From positions 2,480,001 to 2,544,000 of the forward strand of contig NZ_CP012573.1 of NCBI RefSeq assembly GCF_001280205.1: DNA of 64,000 nucleotides, in the 5' to 3' direction. Below are positions 52,093 through 62,704 of this stretch, piece by piece; the stretch's first letter is position 1; every line of letters starts with the position of its first letter. The DNA is from Clavibacter capsici. GTDB lineage: Bacteria; Actinomycetota; Actinomycetes; Actinomycetales; Microbacteriaceae. The translations under genes and the position numbers were made by a program. Under the pieces are notes generated by a model. It saw only the letters and a list, made by a program, of their open reading frames with translations. It had not been told where the DNA came from and ran no database searches.

Positions 52093-52443
52093 GTGGCTCG
52101 CAAGGTTGTCACCACGCTCGTCGACGACATCGACGGCGTCGTCATCGAAGAGGGAAAGGGCGAGACCGTCCCGTTCGCGCTCGACGGCGTGAATTACGAG
52201 ATCGATCTGAGCGACGCCAACGCCGCGAAGCTGCGCGAGGCGCTGGACACCTACGTCGACCGCGCCCGCCGCGTCGGCCGCGCGTCCACCGGCCGTTCGT
52301 CCGGCACGCGCCGCTCCTCGTCGAGCGCCCCCAAGGAGGACCTCGGCGCCGCCCGCGAGTGGCTCCGCGAGCACGGCCACAAGGTCTCCGAGCGTGGCCG
52401 CATCTCGGCCGACCTGCTCGAGGAGTACCGCGCCAACAAGTAG
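52093..52443 (+). CDS. lsr2: Lsr2 nucleoid-associated protein
   Basis: A 116-residue H-NS-like DNA-bridging protein that silences A/T-rich genes in actinobacteria. The N-terminal dimerisation domain is ARKVVTTLVDDIDGVV...VPFALDGVNYEIDLSDANAAKLREAL; a basic Ser/Arg linker follows; the C-terminal DNA-binding domain contains AAREWLREHGHKVSERGRISADLLEEY, with the RGR minor-groove hook. GTG 52093 has AGAGGAA ahead of it. Confidence 0.95.
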   Translation: MARKVVTTLVDDIDGVVIEEGKGETVPFALDGVNYEIDLSDANAAKLREALDTYVDRARRVGRASTGRSSGTRRSSSSAPKEDLGAAREWLREHGHKVSERGRISADLLEEYRANK

Positions 52444-52474
52444 GCGACACGACGCGCGCACGACGCGCAACACC

Positions 52475-52514
52475 ACGAAGAGGGCCGATCCGCCACAGGA
52501 TCGGCCCTCTTCGT
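52475..52514 (+). terminator. lsr2 terminator
   Basis: ACGAAGAGGGCCGATCC and GGATCGGCCCTCTTCGT form a perfect 17-bp stem around GCCACA. Confidence 0.88.
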
Positions 52515-52662
52515 CGTCCGGCGGGGACCCCGTAAGGAATTCCCTTGTGCCGGAATGCCGGGGCGCGAGGAGCGCGGCGCGCCGCGCGTCACGCCGCCGT
52601 CACACCCGCGTCGCGGGTCCGTCGCGATGCCGCGAGCAGTCTGGCCGGGAAGAAGGAGCACC

Positions 52663-54015
52663 GTGCCGAAACACCTCGCATCACCCGGGACCGCAATTCC
52701 CGCCCGCCGTCCCCGCCGCCCGATCCGCGGGCGGTTCCTCGCCTCCGCGGGTGCCGCGCTCATCGCGCTCGTCGCCGTGGTCGGCATGACCGGTCAGATC
52801 CAGTCCGCGTCCGCCGCCGTATCCCCGACCACCACGACGCAGTGCGACGACACCCCGAACGGCGGCGGCGACCAGGTCGAATGCGACGTGACGGTCGTCA
52901 ACGAATTGAACGTCGCGACGCAGACCGGGTCCTCGACGGTCACCACCCGGGTGTGCGCGGGCGCCGCAGGAGCGGCCCCCCTCTGCACCACGACCGTCTC
53001 GCAGCGCGACGGCATCATCATCACCGCGGTCGACCAGTGCAACGGCGTCGCGAACGGCGGCGGCAGCAATGTGATCTGCACCGTGGACATCACCAACAAC
53101 ATCGTCGGCGAGAGCACCACGACGCCCGCCACGGTGAACCAGTGCATCGGCTCCGCGACCGACGGCGCGGCAGGCGGCACGGCCTGCTCGCCCGTCTCCA
53201 ACACGACGGGCGCCGACGTCACCCAGTGCAACGGCTCCGGCAACGGCGGGGGCGCCGCGGGTCGCGTGACCTGCACGGTCCCGACGTCCACCGTCACCTC
53301 CGCGCTCCTCGTCACGGTCAACCAGTGCAACGGCTCCGGCAACGGCGGCGGCGCGACGGTCACCTGCAGCACGGACATCAGCAACTTCGTCACCGCGGTG
53401 GCGGAGCCGACGGCGACGCCCACGGCCGAGCCGACCGCGACCCCCACGGCGACGCCCACCGTGACGCCCACCGTGACGCCCACGGTGACTCCCACGACCG
53501 AGCCGACCGCGCCCGTGCCCACCCCCACGGCCCCGACGCCCACGCCCACGGCTCCGACGCCGACACCGACGCCCACGGCTCCGACGCCGACGCCCACAGC
53601 CCCCACGCCCACGCCGACGGCCCCGACGCCCACCGCGACGGCTCCGGTCCCGACGCCGACCGCGCCGACGCCCACGCCCACGGCTCCGATCCCGACCCCC
53701 ACGGTCCCCACGCCGACGGCCACCGCGCCGACGCCGACGCCGACCGCGCCGACGCCCACCGCGACCGCCCCGACGCCCACGCCGTCGGTCGGCACGCCGA
53801 CCCCGACCGCCGGCACGCCCACGCCGAGCGCCGGGACGCCCACGCCCTCGCGCACTCCCGTGACGCCCGTCGTCCCGGGCGGCACCACGCCGGGCGGCTC
53901 CCTCCCGGTCACCGGATACGACCCGACGCCCACGATCGGCTGGGGCCTCGCCGCCCTGGTCCTCGGTGCGCTGGGACTCGGGATCCACGCCCGTCGCAGG
54001 TCCGCCCAGCGGTAG
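52663..54015 (+). CDS. LPVTG cell-wall-anchored surface protein with Cys-repeat head and Thr-Pro stalk
   Basis: A 450-residue protein. A basic leader and hydrophobic signal (about 25-50) precede a head domain (50-247) holding five related units of the type QCNGSGNGGGATVTC, each with two Cys. Residues 248-405 are a stalk of repeated Thr-Pro (TPTPTAPT). The C-terminus has LPVTG (414-418), a membrane helix and RRRSAQR, a sortase signal. GTG 52663 follows AGAAGGAG. It resembles adhesin-like wall proteins; ligand unknown. No sortase gene is in the window. Confidence 0.88.
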   Translation: MPKHLASPGTAIPARRPRRPIRGRFLASAGAALIALVAVVGMTGQIQSASAAVSPTTTTQCDDTPNGGGDQVECDVTVVNELNVATQTGSSTVTTRVCAGAAGAAPLCTTTVSQRDGIIITAVDQCNGVANGGGSNVICTVDITNNIVGESTTTPATVNQCIGSATDGAAGGTACSPVSNTTGADVTQCNGSGNGGGAAGRVTCTVPTSTVTSALLVTVNQCNGSGNGGGATVTCSTDISNFVTAVAEPTATPTAEPTATPTATPTVTPTVTPTVTPTTEPTAPVPTPTAPTPTPTAPTPTPTPTAPTPTPTAPTPTPTAPTPTATAPVPTPTAPTPTPTAPIPTPTVPTPTATAPTPTPTAPTPTATAPTPTPSVGTPTPTAGTPTPSAGTPTPSRTPVTPVVPGGTTPGGSLPVTGYDPTPTIGWGLAALVLGALGLGIHARRRSAQR

Positions 54016-54033
54016 CCACCCCGCTCCACCCCT

Positions 54034-54071
54034 GACGGATCCCCCACCGGCCGGCCGGTCGGGGATCCGTC
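54034..54071 (+). terminator. hairpin terminator after the surface protein
   Basis: GACGGATCCCC and GGGGATCCGTC pair perfectly over 11 bp; the loop (54045-54060) is itself CCGG-rich. Confidence 0.75.
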
Positions 54072-54247
54072 GCGCGTGGCCCCAAAAGCACCCCCATGGT
54101 GGGCTTTCGGCGGCGAGCGGATACGGTGTGGCGACGGAGGTGCCGGATGCATCAGCAGGCGCACGGCACGACCTCCCGTCCCGCGCGCCACGCGACCGCT
54201 CCCGTCGCCTCCCGCGCGCGCCGGTCGCGCTCCCCCGGAGGACCCGC

Positions 54248-55021
54248 GTGATCCAGGTCGACGTGCTCGGCGGCTTCCGCATCGCCGGCCTCGGGACCGA
54301 TCCGGCATCCGCCTCGCCCGGCCGCGATCCCGGCGGTGCCGCCCTCTCGGACGGCACCCGGCGCCTCATCGCCGCGCTCGCCATCCGCACCCGCCCCGCC
54401 GATCGCGGCACGCTCGCGTCCCAGCTCTGGCCCGACGCGCTCGACGGCCGGGCGCAGTCCAGCCTCCGATCGGCCATCGCCCGCCTCGGCGACGGCGGCC
54501 GAGAGATCGTCGACAGCGCCTCCAGCGGGCTCATGCTGCACGAGGCCGTCGCGGTGGACCTGCGGACGGCCCGCGCCACCGCGGCCCGTCTGCTCGACCA
54601 GAGGAGGTCGGAGCCGGACGACGCGGACATCGCGCCGGACGCCGTCGAGCTCTTCAGCCAGAACCTCCTGCCCGACTGGTTCGACGCCTGGCTGGAGCCC
54701 GCGGCCGAGGAGTGGCGCCACCTGCGGGTCAACGCGCTCGAGGCCCAGTCCGAGGCGCTCCTCCTCCGCGGGCGCCTGCACGAGGCGGCGTCGGCCGCCC
54801 GCCGCGCGATCGACGTGGATCCCCTCCGCGAGACCGCCCAGCGTCGCCTCATCGCCGTGCACGTGGCCGCCGGGAACCAGTCGGACGCCCTGCGCGCCTA
54901 CGCCATGTACCGCACGCGCCTCGACCGCGAGGTGGGCCTGGAGCCGACCGCGCTGCTCACCGACCTCGTGTCCGGCCTCCGGCCCCGCCCCGGCTCCCCC
55001 ACCGGGCGCGCCAGGAGCTGA
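54248..55021 (+). CDS. SARP/BTAD-domain transcriptional regulator
   Basis: A 257-residue regulator. An OmpR-like winged helix at the N-terminus (IQVDVLGGFRIAG...RRLIAALAIR...LASQLWPDALDGRAQSSLRSAIARL) is followed by a bacterial transcriptional activator (BTAD) domain of TPR-like helices (about 95-250, ending LRAYAMYRTRLDREVGLEPTALLTDLV). No ATPase or sensor domain, so it is a minimal SARP. GTG 54248 follows GGAGGA. It may control the adjacent surface-protein gene; no biosynthetic cluster is present. Confidence 0.85.
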   Translation: MIQVDVLGGFRIAGLGTDPASASPGRDPGGAALSDGTRRLIAALAIRTRPADRGTLASQLWPDALDGRAQSSLRSAIARLGDGGREIVDSASSGLMLHEAVAVDLRTARATAARLLDQRRSEPDDADIAPDAVELFSQNLLPDWFDAWLEPAAEEWRHLRVNALEAQSEALLLRGRLHEAASAARRAIDVDPLRETAQRRLIAVHVAAGNQSDALRAYAMYRTRLDREVGLEPTALLTDLVSGLRPRPGSPTGRARS

Positions 55022-55067
55022 CGGCGGGGCGTCGGCCCGCCCCGTCCGACGCGCCGGCACGCCCGCG

Positions 55068-57140
55068 TCAGGCGTCCATGCGCACGCCCGCGAGCCGCTC
55101 CCACAGGAACGCGTGGATCAGCGACTGCAGCCGCGCCGTCGCCGGGTTGTCCGCGGATCCGCCGTGACCGCCGGCCGTGTTCTCGAAGTACCAGGCGTCC
55201 TCGACGCCGGTCTCGTGCAGCAGCGCGACCATCTTCCGCGCCTGCACCGGGCCCACCCGGTCGTCGCTCGTGGCCGCGTAGACGAGCGTCGGCGGGTACG
55301 CGACCCCCGCGCGGACGTTGTGGTACGGCGAGAAGGTCCGGATGAAGTCCCAGTCCGACGGCACGTCCGGATCCCCGTACTCCGCGATCCACGACGCCCC
55401 CGCCGACAGCCGCGTGTACCGCCGCATGTCGAGCAGCGGCACGCCGCAGACCACGGCGCCGAAGAGCTCCGGGTAGGTCGTGAGCATGTTGCCGACCAGC
55501 AGGCCGCCGTTGCTGCGGCCCTCGCAGCCGAGGCGGGCGGGCACCGTCACGCCCCGCGTCACGAGGTCGCGCGCGACGGCGGCGAAGTCCTCGTACGCCC
55601 GGTGCCGGTCCTGACGCAGCGCCGCCCGGTGCCACGCCGGTCCGTACTCGCCGCCGCCGCGGATGTTGGCGAGCACGTACACGCCGCCGCGCGCCAGCCA
55701 GCCGCGCCCCCGGACGCCGCTGTACGAGGGGAGCAGGCTGTTCTCGAAGCCGCCGTAGCCCGAGAGCAGCGTCGGCGCGGATCCGTCGAGCGGCAGGTCG
55801 CGCGGCCCCACCTGGAAGTAGGGCACGCGCGTGCCGTCGTCGGAGACGGCGAAGTGCTGCTGGACCTCGAGCCCCCGGGCGTCGAAGGACGCCGGCTGCT
55901 CCTTGACGGGCCGCGGCGCGCCCTCCCCCACGGTCCCGTGCAGGAGCGTCGGCGGCGTGAGGAACCCGGTCACCGCGAGCCAGTACTCGTCGGTCTCGCG
56001 GTCGGTCGCGACGACGGTGACGGACGCGAGCGGCGTGCCCACGCGCACGTCCTCCTCGTGCCACCCGGCGGGGCCGGCGGCGGTGGGCGGCGTGAGCACG
56101 CGGATCCGGCTGGCCACGTCCTCGAGCAGCGTCAGCACCAGGTGCCCCGCCGTCCACGTCCAGTCCTCGAGGCTGCGCGACGAGGTCGGCGCGAACAGCA
56201 CGGCGAGCTCACGCGATCCGGCGAGGAAGTCGTCGAGCCGCGCCGCCAGCAGCGAGCCGCCCGCGTGCACGACGCCGCCGATCTCCGTGTCGGTGCGCGG
56301 GCGCAGCACGAGCCACTCGCGGTGCAGGTCGACGTCCACGTCCTCCGGCACCTCGATGGGAACCGTGCCCGCGTCCGTCAGCAGGAGCGTGCGCGACGTG
56401 AAGAAGTCGGGCACCTCGCGCACGACGTCGCGCTCGAAGCCGGGCGTCGGGTCGTGCGTGACGTGGACGAGCATGTCCGTCGCGGCGACGGCGTGCACCT
56501 CGGGTGCGTCCGCCAGCGCCTGGCCGCGGCTCCAGCGCCGCGCGGTCCGCGCGTACGAGCTCTCGGTGAGGCTGCCCGGTCCGAAGTCGGTGCCCACGAA
56601 CACCGTGTCGCGGTCGATCCACGACACCATGGTCTTCGCGACCGGCACCTCGAAGCCGCCCTCGACGAAGCGGCCGGTGCCGAGGTCGAGCTCGCGGACC
56701 GCCACCGCGTCGCCGCCGTCGGGCGAGAGCGACACGAGCGCCCGGTCGCGCTCGGGCGACAGCAGCTGCGCGCGCGAGAACTGCCACGGGATCCCCTCGG
56801 CCGCCCCCAGCGCGTCGAGGTCGAGCAGCACCTCCCATTCCGGCGCGGGCGCCTCGTACTCGTCGAGGGTCGTCCGGCGCCACAGGCCCTGCACGTGCTC
56901 GGCGTCGCGCCAGAGGTTGTAGAGGTGCTCGCCGTGCCGCGTCACGTACGGGATCCGCTCGTCCGACTCCAGCACCTCGAGCAGCTCGTGCGTGAGCCCG
57001 GCGCGCGACCCCTCCGGCGAGCGCCCCAGCGTCCGCTCGTTCTGCGACCGCACCCACGCGAGGGCGCGGTCGCCGTGGATCTCCTCCAGCCAGAGGAACG
57101 GGTCGTCGGGGGTCGAGGTGTCGCGAGCGTCGTCGGTCAT
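55068..57140 (-). CDS. prolyl oligopeptidase family serine peptidase (S9A)
   Basis: A 690-residue peptidase. The N-terminus DDPFLWLEEIHGDRALAWVRSQN is the S9A start; a seven-bladed propeller region follows, then the alpha/beta hydrolase domain: LLSGYGGFENSLLPSY, ANIRGGGEYGPAWH, the nucleophile Ser in GCEGRSNGGLLVGNM, the Asp in YAATSDDRVGP and the His in NTAGGHGG. No signal peptide, so it probably cleaves short proline-containing peptides in the cytosol. Confidence 0.94.
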   Translation of the reverse strand: MTDDARDTSTPDDPFLWLEEIHGDRALAWVRSQNERTLGRSPEGSRAGLTHELLEVLESDERIPYVTRHGEHLYNLWRDAEHVQGLWRRTTLDEYEAPAPEWEVLLDLDALGAAEGIPWQFSRAQLLSPERDRALVSLSPDGGDAVAVRELDLGTGRFVEGGFEVPVAKTMVSWIDRDTVFVGTDFGPGSLTESSYARTARRWSRGQALADAPEVHAVAATDMLVHVTHDPTPGFERDVVREVPDFFTSRTLLLTDAGTVPIEVPEDVDVDLHREWLVLRPRTDTEIGGVVHAGGSLLAARLDDFLAGSRELAVLFAPTSSRSLEDWTWTAGHLVLTLLEDVASRIRVLTPPTAAGPAGWHEEDVRVGTPLASVTVVATDRETDEYWLAVTGFLTPPTLLHGTVGEGAPRPVKEQPASFDARGLEVQQHFAVSDDGTRVPYFQVGPRDLPLDGSAPTLLSGYGGFENSLLPSYSGVRGRGWLARGGVYVLANIRGGGEYGPAWHRAALRQDRHRAYEDFAAVARDLVTRGVTVPARLGCEGRSNGGLLVGNMLTTYPELFGAVVCGVPLLDMRRYTRLSAGASWIAEYGDPDVPSDWDFIRTFSPYHNVRAGVAYPPTLVYAATSDDRVGPVQARKMVALLHETGVEDAWYFENTAGGHGGSADNPATARLQSLIHAFLWERLAGVRMDA

Positions 57141-57197
57141 CCCCTCAGCCTAGGGAGGGTCCGTCGCCGCCTGGCCGCCAGCGGGGAGGCAGGACGG

Positions 57198-57695
57198 TCA
57201 GGCGGCGGGCGCGAGGAACTCGTCCCAGCCCGGTGCGGGCCGCTCCATCCCGCTGACGACCCAGCCGCTGCCCTGCGGAGCCCGCGGCGACGTGCGGAGC
57301 GTCCACCCCATCTCCTCGGGCGTGCGGTCGCTCTTGCGGTTGTTGCACGACAGGCAGCAGGCCACGAGGTTCTCCCACGTGTCCTTCCCACCGCGCGACC
57401 GCGGGAGCACGTGGTCGATGGTCGTCGCGTTCCGTGCGCAGTACGCGCACCGGCCCCCGTCCCGCCGGAGGACGCCGCGGCGCGAGACCGGCACCCGGCG
57501 CGCGTGCGGGATCCGCACGTACCGCGTGAGGAGGATCACGGACGGACGCCCCCAGGCACCGCCGCTCCCGAGGATCGGGTGCTCCTCGTCCTGGGCGAGC
57601 ATGGTGGCCTTGCCGCTCAGCACGAGCACCAGGGCCCGCTTGAACGACACGACGGCGAGCGGCTCGAAGCCCGCGTTGAGTACCAGTGTGCGCAC
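57198..57695 (-). CDS. HNH endonuclease
   Basis: A 165-residue protein beginning MRTLVLNAGFEPLAVVSFKRALVLVLSGKA, a start conserved in actinobacterial HNH proteins. The HNH domain is CAYCARNATTIDHVLPRSRGGKDTWENLVACCLSCNNRKSDRTP: structural zinc at C83, C86, C114 and C117, and catalytic H95 and N109. GTG 57695 has GAGAGGGA ahead of it. The target is unknown; this is a stand-alone chromosomal gene rather than part of a phage or intron. Confidence 0.9.
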   Translation of the reverse strand: MRTLVLNAGFEPLAVVSFKRALVLVLSGKATMLAQDEEHPILGSGGAWGRPSVILLTRYVRIPHARRVPVSRRGVLRRDGGRCAYCARNATTIDHVLPRSRGGKDTWENLVACCLSCNNRKSDRTPEEMGWTLRTSPRAPQGSGWVVSGMERPAPGWDEFLAPAA

Positions 57696-57798
57696 GACAT
57701 CCCTCTCAGACCGGCCTGGACGGCTTCCAGGCATCCGAACGAGTCGTCCCCGCCCCCGGGAACACGCGAAGGCACCGCCGAGGGAACGGCGATGCCTT

Positions 57799-57912
57799 CT
57801 AGGAGAGCGGGTGACCGCTCGGGTGGACCAGGTGGATGCCCACCCGGGGATGGTGCCGATGGCCGTGCCGCACGTGCGCATCCATGGTGCGGATGTCGCG
57901 TGCGGTGGTCAT
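57799..57912 (-). CDS. possible 37-residue His-rich small protein
   Basis: ATG 57912, preceded by GGAG at 5-6 bases, opens a 38-codon ORF beginning MTTARDIRTMDAHVRHGH with eight His in 37 residues, ending HPSGHPLS. It could bind metal. The length is short enough to occur by chance in this GC-rich sequence, so it is tentative. Confidence 0.3.
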   Translation of the reverse strand: MTTARDIRTMDAHVRHGHRHHPRVGIHLVHPSGHPLS

Positions 57913-58055
57913 GGGGGCTCCCGGGCGGGTCGAGGGACGTCTCACCGCACAGGGTAGCCCAGCGACCCCGGTTTGTCCCGGGGGATGAGCGAGGGCCGGC
58001 GGCGCATCCGAGGATGCGTGCCGCCGGCCCGTCGCGGGTCGTGCAGGTGCCCGTG

Positions 58056-58997
58056 TCAGCCGAGGAGGCGGACGAAGTGCACGTTGGTGCTCCAGATCGG
58101 GCGCTCCTTGACGTGGTCGCCGGGCTTCGGCGCGTCGATGAAGATGCCGTTGCCGGTGTAGATGCCGTCGTGGCTGAAGTCGTTCCACACCACGATGTCG
58201 CCGGGGCGCGCGTCCTCGCGGGAGACGACGGTGCCGGCGTTGTGCTGCGCGCGCACCGAGTGCGGCAGGTTGAGGCCGAACTGGGCGAAGACGTACTTGA
58301 CGAGGCCCGAGCAGTCGAAGCCGGCGGGGGTCTCGCCGCCGAAGACGTAGGGGACGCCGAGGTACTGCCGCGCGACGGCGGAGACGCCGCTGGCGGAGGT
58401 GCCCTGGTAGATCGGGTTCTGCGCGAGCTGGTCGGCGGATTCGCCCGTGTAGCTCGTGGCCGAGGACGCGAGCTGCGTGCGGCGCTGCTCGGCGAGCGCG
58501 GCCCGCGCGGCGGCGGCCTTCTGCGCGCTGAGCTCGGCGACGGAGGTGGCCGTGAAGCCCTCCTCCTCGACCGGGGCGGACGACGCGTTGTCGGCCGTGA
58601 CGACCTGCGCGTTCGCGGCCGAGTAGTCCTGGAGCGAGACGCCCTCGGCGCTCGTGGTGTGCTCGAGCTGCGAGCCCGCCGCGTAGGCGGGGATGGCCAT
58701 GACGCCCACGAGGCCGGTGACGAAGGTCATGACGACCGCGTTGGCGGCCTTCGTGCGGCGCGAGCGGCCGACGGGGGCCGGGGTCAGGCGAGGAGCGGGG
58801 GCCTGGAGCGTGCGGGTCGCGGAGTCGCGACGGGGGCGGAAGGCCGCGGCGCTCTCGGCGGCGCGGAGCTCGCGACGAGTGGGCAGGCGATCCATCCCGG
58901 GTGCGGGCGGTCGGGTCGGGTCGGACGGGTTCCCGACGGAACCGCTGATGTCACCATGGGCCAAGTTGTCAACCTCCTGCGTCTCGACGCCGGACAT
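58056..58997 (-). CDS. secreted NlpC/P60 (C40) peptidoglycan peptidase
   Basis: A 313-residue protein. A basic N-terminal region (1-85, including RRTKAANAVV) leads to a signal/anchor helix (about 86-107), a helical linker rich in Ala/Gln (about 150-180) and a C-terminal NlpC/P60 domain with Cys229 (GFDCSGLVKYVF), His276 (FSHDGIYTG) and a third polar residue near H295. It cleaves stem peptides during wall remodelling. ATG 58997 follows GGAGGG; the upstream open frame has no coding character. Confidence 0.9.
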   Translation of the reverse strand: MSGVETQEVDNLAHGDISGSVGNPSDPTRPPAPGMDRLPTRRELRAAESAAAFRPRRDSATRTLQAPAPRLTPAPVGRSRRTKAANAVVMTFVTGLVGVMAIPAYAAGSQLEHTTSAEGVSLQDYSAANAQVVTADNASSAPVEEEGFTATSVAELSAQKAAAARAALAEQRRTQLASSATSYTGESADQLAQNPIYQGTSASGVSAVARQYLGVPYVFGGETPAGFDCSGLVKYVFAQFGLNLPHSVRAQHNAGTVVSREDARPGDIVVWNDFSHDGIYTGNGIFIDAPKPGDHVKERPIWSTNVHFVRLLG

Positions 58998-61224
<2,227 letters not shown>

Positions 61225-61242
61225 CGCCCCCCCCCCGGAGAC

Positions 61243-61282
61243 GACGACGGCGGCGGTCCCCTCGGGGGCCGCCGCCGTCGTC
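61243..61282. terminator. bidirectional hairpin terminator
   Basis: GACGACGGCGGCGG and CCGCCGCCGTCGTC form a 14-bp perfect stem with further CCC/GGG pairing in the loop. A run of ten C at 61227-61236 lies just ahead of it. Confidence 0.82.
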
Positions 61283-61296
61283 ATGCGGTGCGCGGG

Positions 61297-61890
61297 TCAG
61301 CGATCGGCGCCGTCGAAGCTCGTGTCGTCGTCGTCGTCGTCGTCATCGTCGTCGTCGTCCTCGGACGGCGCGGCCTCGAAGTCGACGCCGTCGAGGACGT
61401 CGTCCGCGTCCTCCGCGGGGTCGTCCTCGTCGTCATCGTCGTCGTCGTGGTCGGACTCCGCCGCGATCCGCTCCGCCTCCTGATCGGCCTCGATGCCGGC
61501 CAGCCGATCGGACCAGGGCAGCCACTCCGGCGAGAGCAGGGCGCCCTCGCCCGGCATGAGCTCGGCCTCGAGCACGGTCGGGGCGGCGTCGTCGACACGG
61601 GCCAGCGTCACCGTCCAGAACCAGCCGGGGTAGCCCGCCATGGTGTTCGCGAACAGGAGCGACAGCAGGCGGTCGCCCTCCACGATCGACCCGGCGGGCT
61701 CGCCGACCGTGTCGGCCGGCGTGATCTCGAGCAGCGCCGCGCGCGCCAGGTCCACGGCCGCGAGCAGCTCGATATCGGGGACGGCGGGCTCGACATCGGC
61801 GGTCGCGTCCGGAGCGGTCGCGTCGTCCACGGTCGTCGGCTCCGCGCCGCTCCCGTCCGTCGTCGTCACGTCGTCATCGTGATCAGGCAT
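61297..61890 (-). CDS. DUF3027 domain protein with acidic tails
   Basis: A 197-residue very acidic protein. The conserved core (about 40-130) contains AAVDLARAALLEITPADTVGE, MAGYPGWFWTVTLARVD and LMPGEGALLSPEWLPWSDRL, which is the DUF3027 signature. The N-terminus is Asp/Thr-rich and the C-terminus has runs of Asp (a 12-Asp run) encoded by GAC/GAT repeats. Function unknown. Its start overlaps the end of the cold-shock gene by 8 bases, and this order is common in Micrococcales. Confidence 0.88.
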   Translation of the reverse strand: MPDHDDDVTTTDGSGAEPTTVDDATAPDATADVEPAVPDIELLAAVDLARAALLEITPADTVGEPAGSIVEGDRLLSLLFANTMAGYPGWFWTVTLARVDDAAPTVLEAELMPGEGALLSPEWLPWSDRLAGIEADQEAERIAAESDHDDDDDDEDDPAEDADDVLDGVDFEAAPSEDDDDDDDDDDDDTSFDGADR

Positions 61891-62266
61891 CGAGCTCCTC
61901 CGCGACCCGGCGCAGCAGCGCCGCGATCTTCCGGCTGTGGGCGTCGTCCGGGTACCGGCCGCGCTTGAGGTTGGCGCCGATCCCGTCGAGCACCTTCACG
62001 AGGTCCTCGACGATGACGGCCATGTCGTCGGCGGGCTTGCGGGACATGCGGACGAGGGAAGGCGGGGCGTCGAGGATCCGCGCCGAGAGCGCCTGTGCGC
62101 CGCGCTTCCCGTCGGCGATGCCGAACTCGAGCCGGGTGCCGGCCTTCACGCCGGCGACGCCCGAGGGCAGGGCCGACGCGTGCAGGAAGACCTCCTGGCC
62201 GTCGTCCGAGCTGATGAACCCGAACCCCTTGTCCTCGTCGTAGAACTTCACCTTGCCGGTGGGCAT
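61883..62266 (-). CDS. cold-shock domain protein with C-terminal extension
   Basis: A 127-residue protein. The cold-shock domain (1-66) has both RNA-binding motifs, KGFGFI and VFLHAS. Unlike ordinary 67-residue Csp proteins it carries a helical extension (DMAVIVEDLVKVLDGIGANLKRGRYPDDAHSRKIAALLRRVAEEL), seen in a separate actinobacterial subgroup. ATG 62266. It overlaps the DUF3027 gene by 8 bases, suggesting coupled translation. Confidence 0.92.
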   Translation of the reverse strand: MPTGKVKFYDEDKGFGFISSDDGQEVFLHASALPSGVAGVKAGTRLEFGIADGKRGAQALSARILDAPPSLVRMSRKPADDMAVIVEDLVKVLDGIGANLKRGRYPDDAHSRKIAALLRRVAEELDA

Positions 62267-62424
62267 GCGATCCTCTTCCCTCGCCCCGGGAGGGGCTCGA
62301 TGTGCTGGTGGGCGGTCCAGTCTATTCGCCGGGACCCCGCGCGCCCGGGGGCGGCGTCGTGGGCCGTCGCGCCGGACGTCCCGTGCGACGCGCCCGGGCG
62401 CGTGCCACGGCGTAGTCTGGGCGG

Positions 62425-62694
62425 ATGGCATCCGAGACCGCACCGAGCGAGGGACGGGCCGAGCGCATCCTCGCGTACATGCTCGCCGGGATCCTGCTGG
62501 TCGCCGTGCTGAGCATCCTCGCGATCCTGCTGGCGCCCCTCGTCGCGGTCGACGCGTCGCAGTACAGCACCCCGCTCTGGCAGGTCATCCTGCTCCTCCC
62601 GGCCGTCGGCATCCCGATCGCCGCGCTCCTCTTCATCGCGATCCTGGTCATCAGCGTCCGTCGCCGTCGCCGCATGGACGGCACGTCCCGCTAG
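62425..62694 (+). CDS. small hypothetical membrane protein
   Basis: An 89-residue protein with two predicted membrane helices (about 15-38 and 52-77), a short external loop (VDASQYSTPLW) and a basic end (RRRRRMDGTSR). It starts at ATG 62425 and lies 10 bases ahead of the helicase-associated gene, with which it is probably co-transcribed. Function unknown. Confidence 0.7.
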   Translation: MASETAPSEGRAERILAYMLAGILLVAVLSILAILLAPLVAVDASQYSTPLWQVILLLPAVGIPIAALLFIAILVISVRRRRRMDGTSR

Positions 62695-62704
62695 CGGGAC
62701 GACC

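Noticed and set aside
61227-61236. Run of ten C as a phase-variation switch
   Set aside because: It lies after the serC stop codon and before a terminator, so slippage there would not change a protein.
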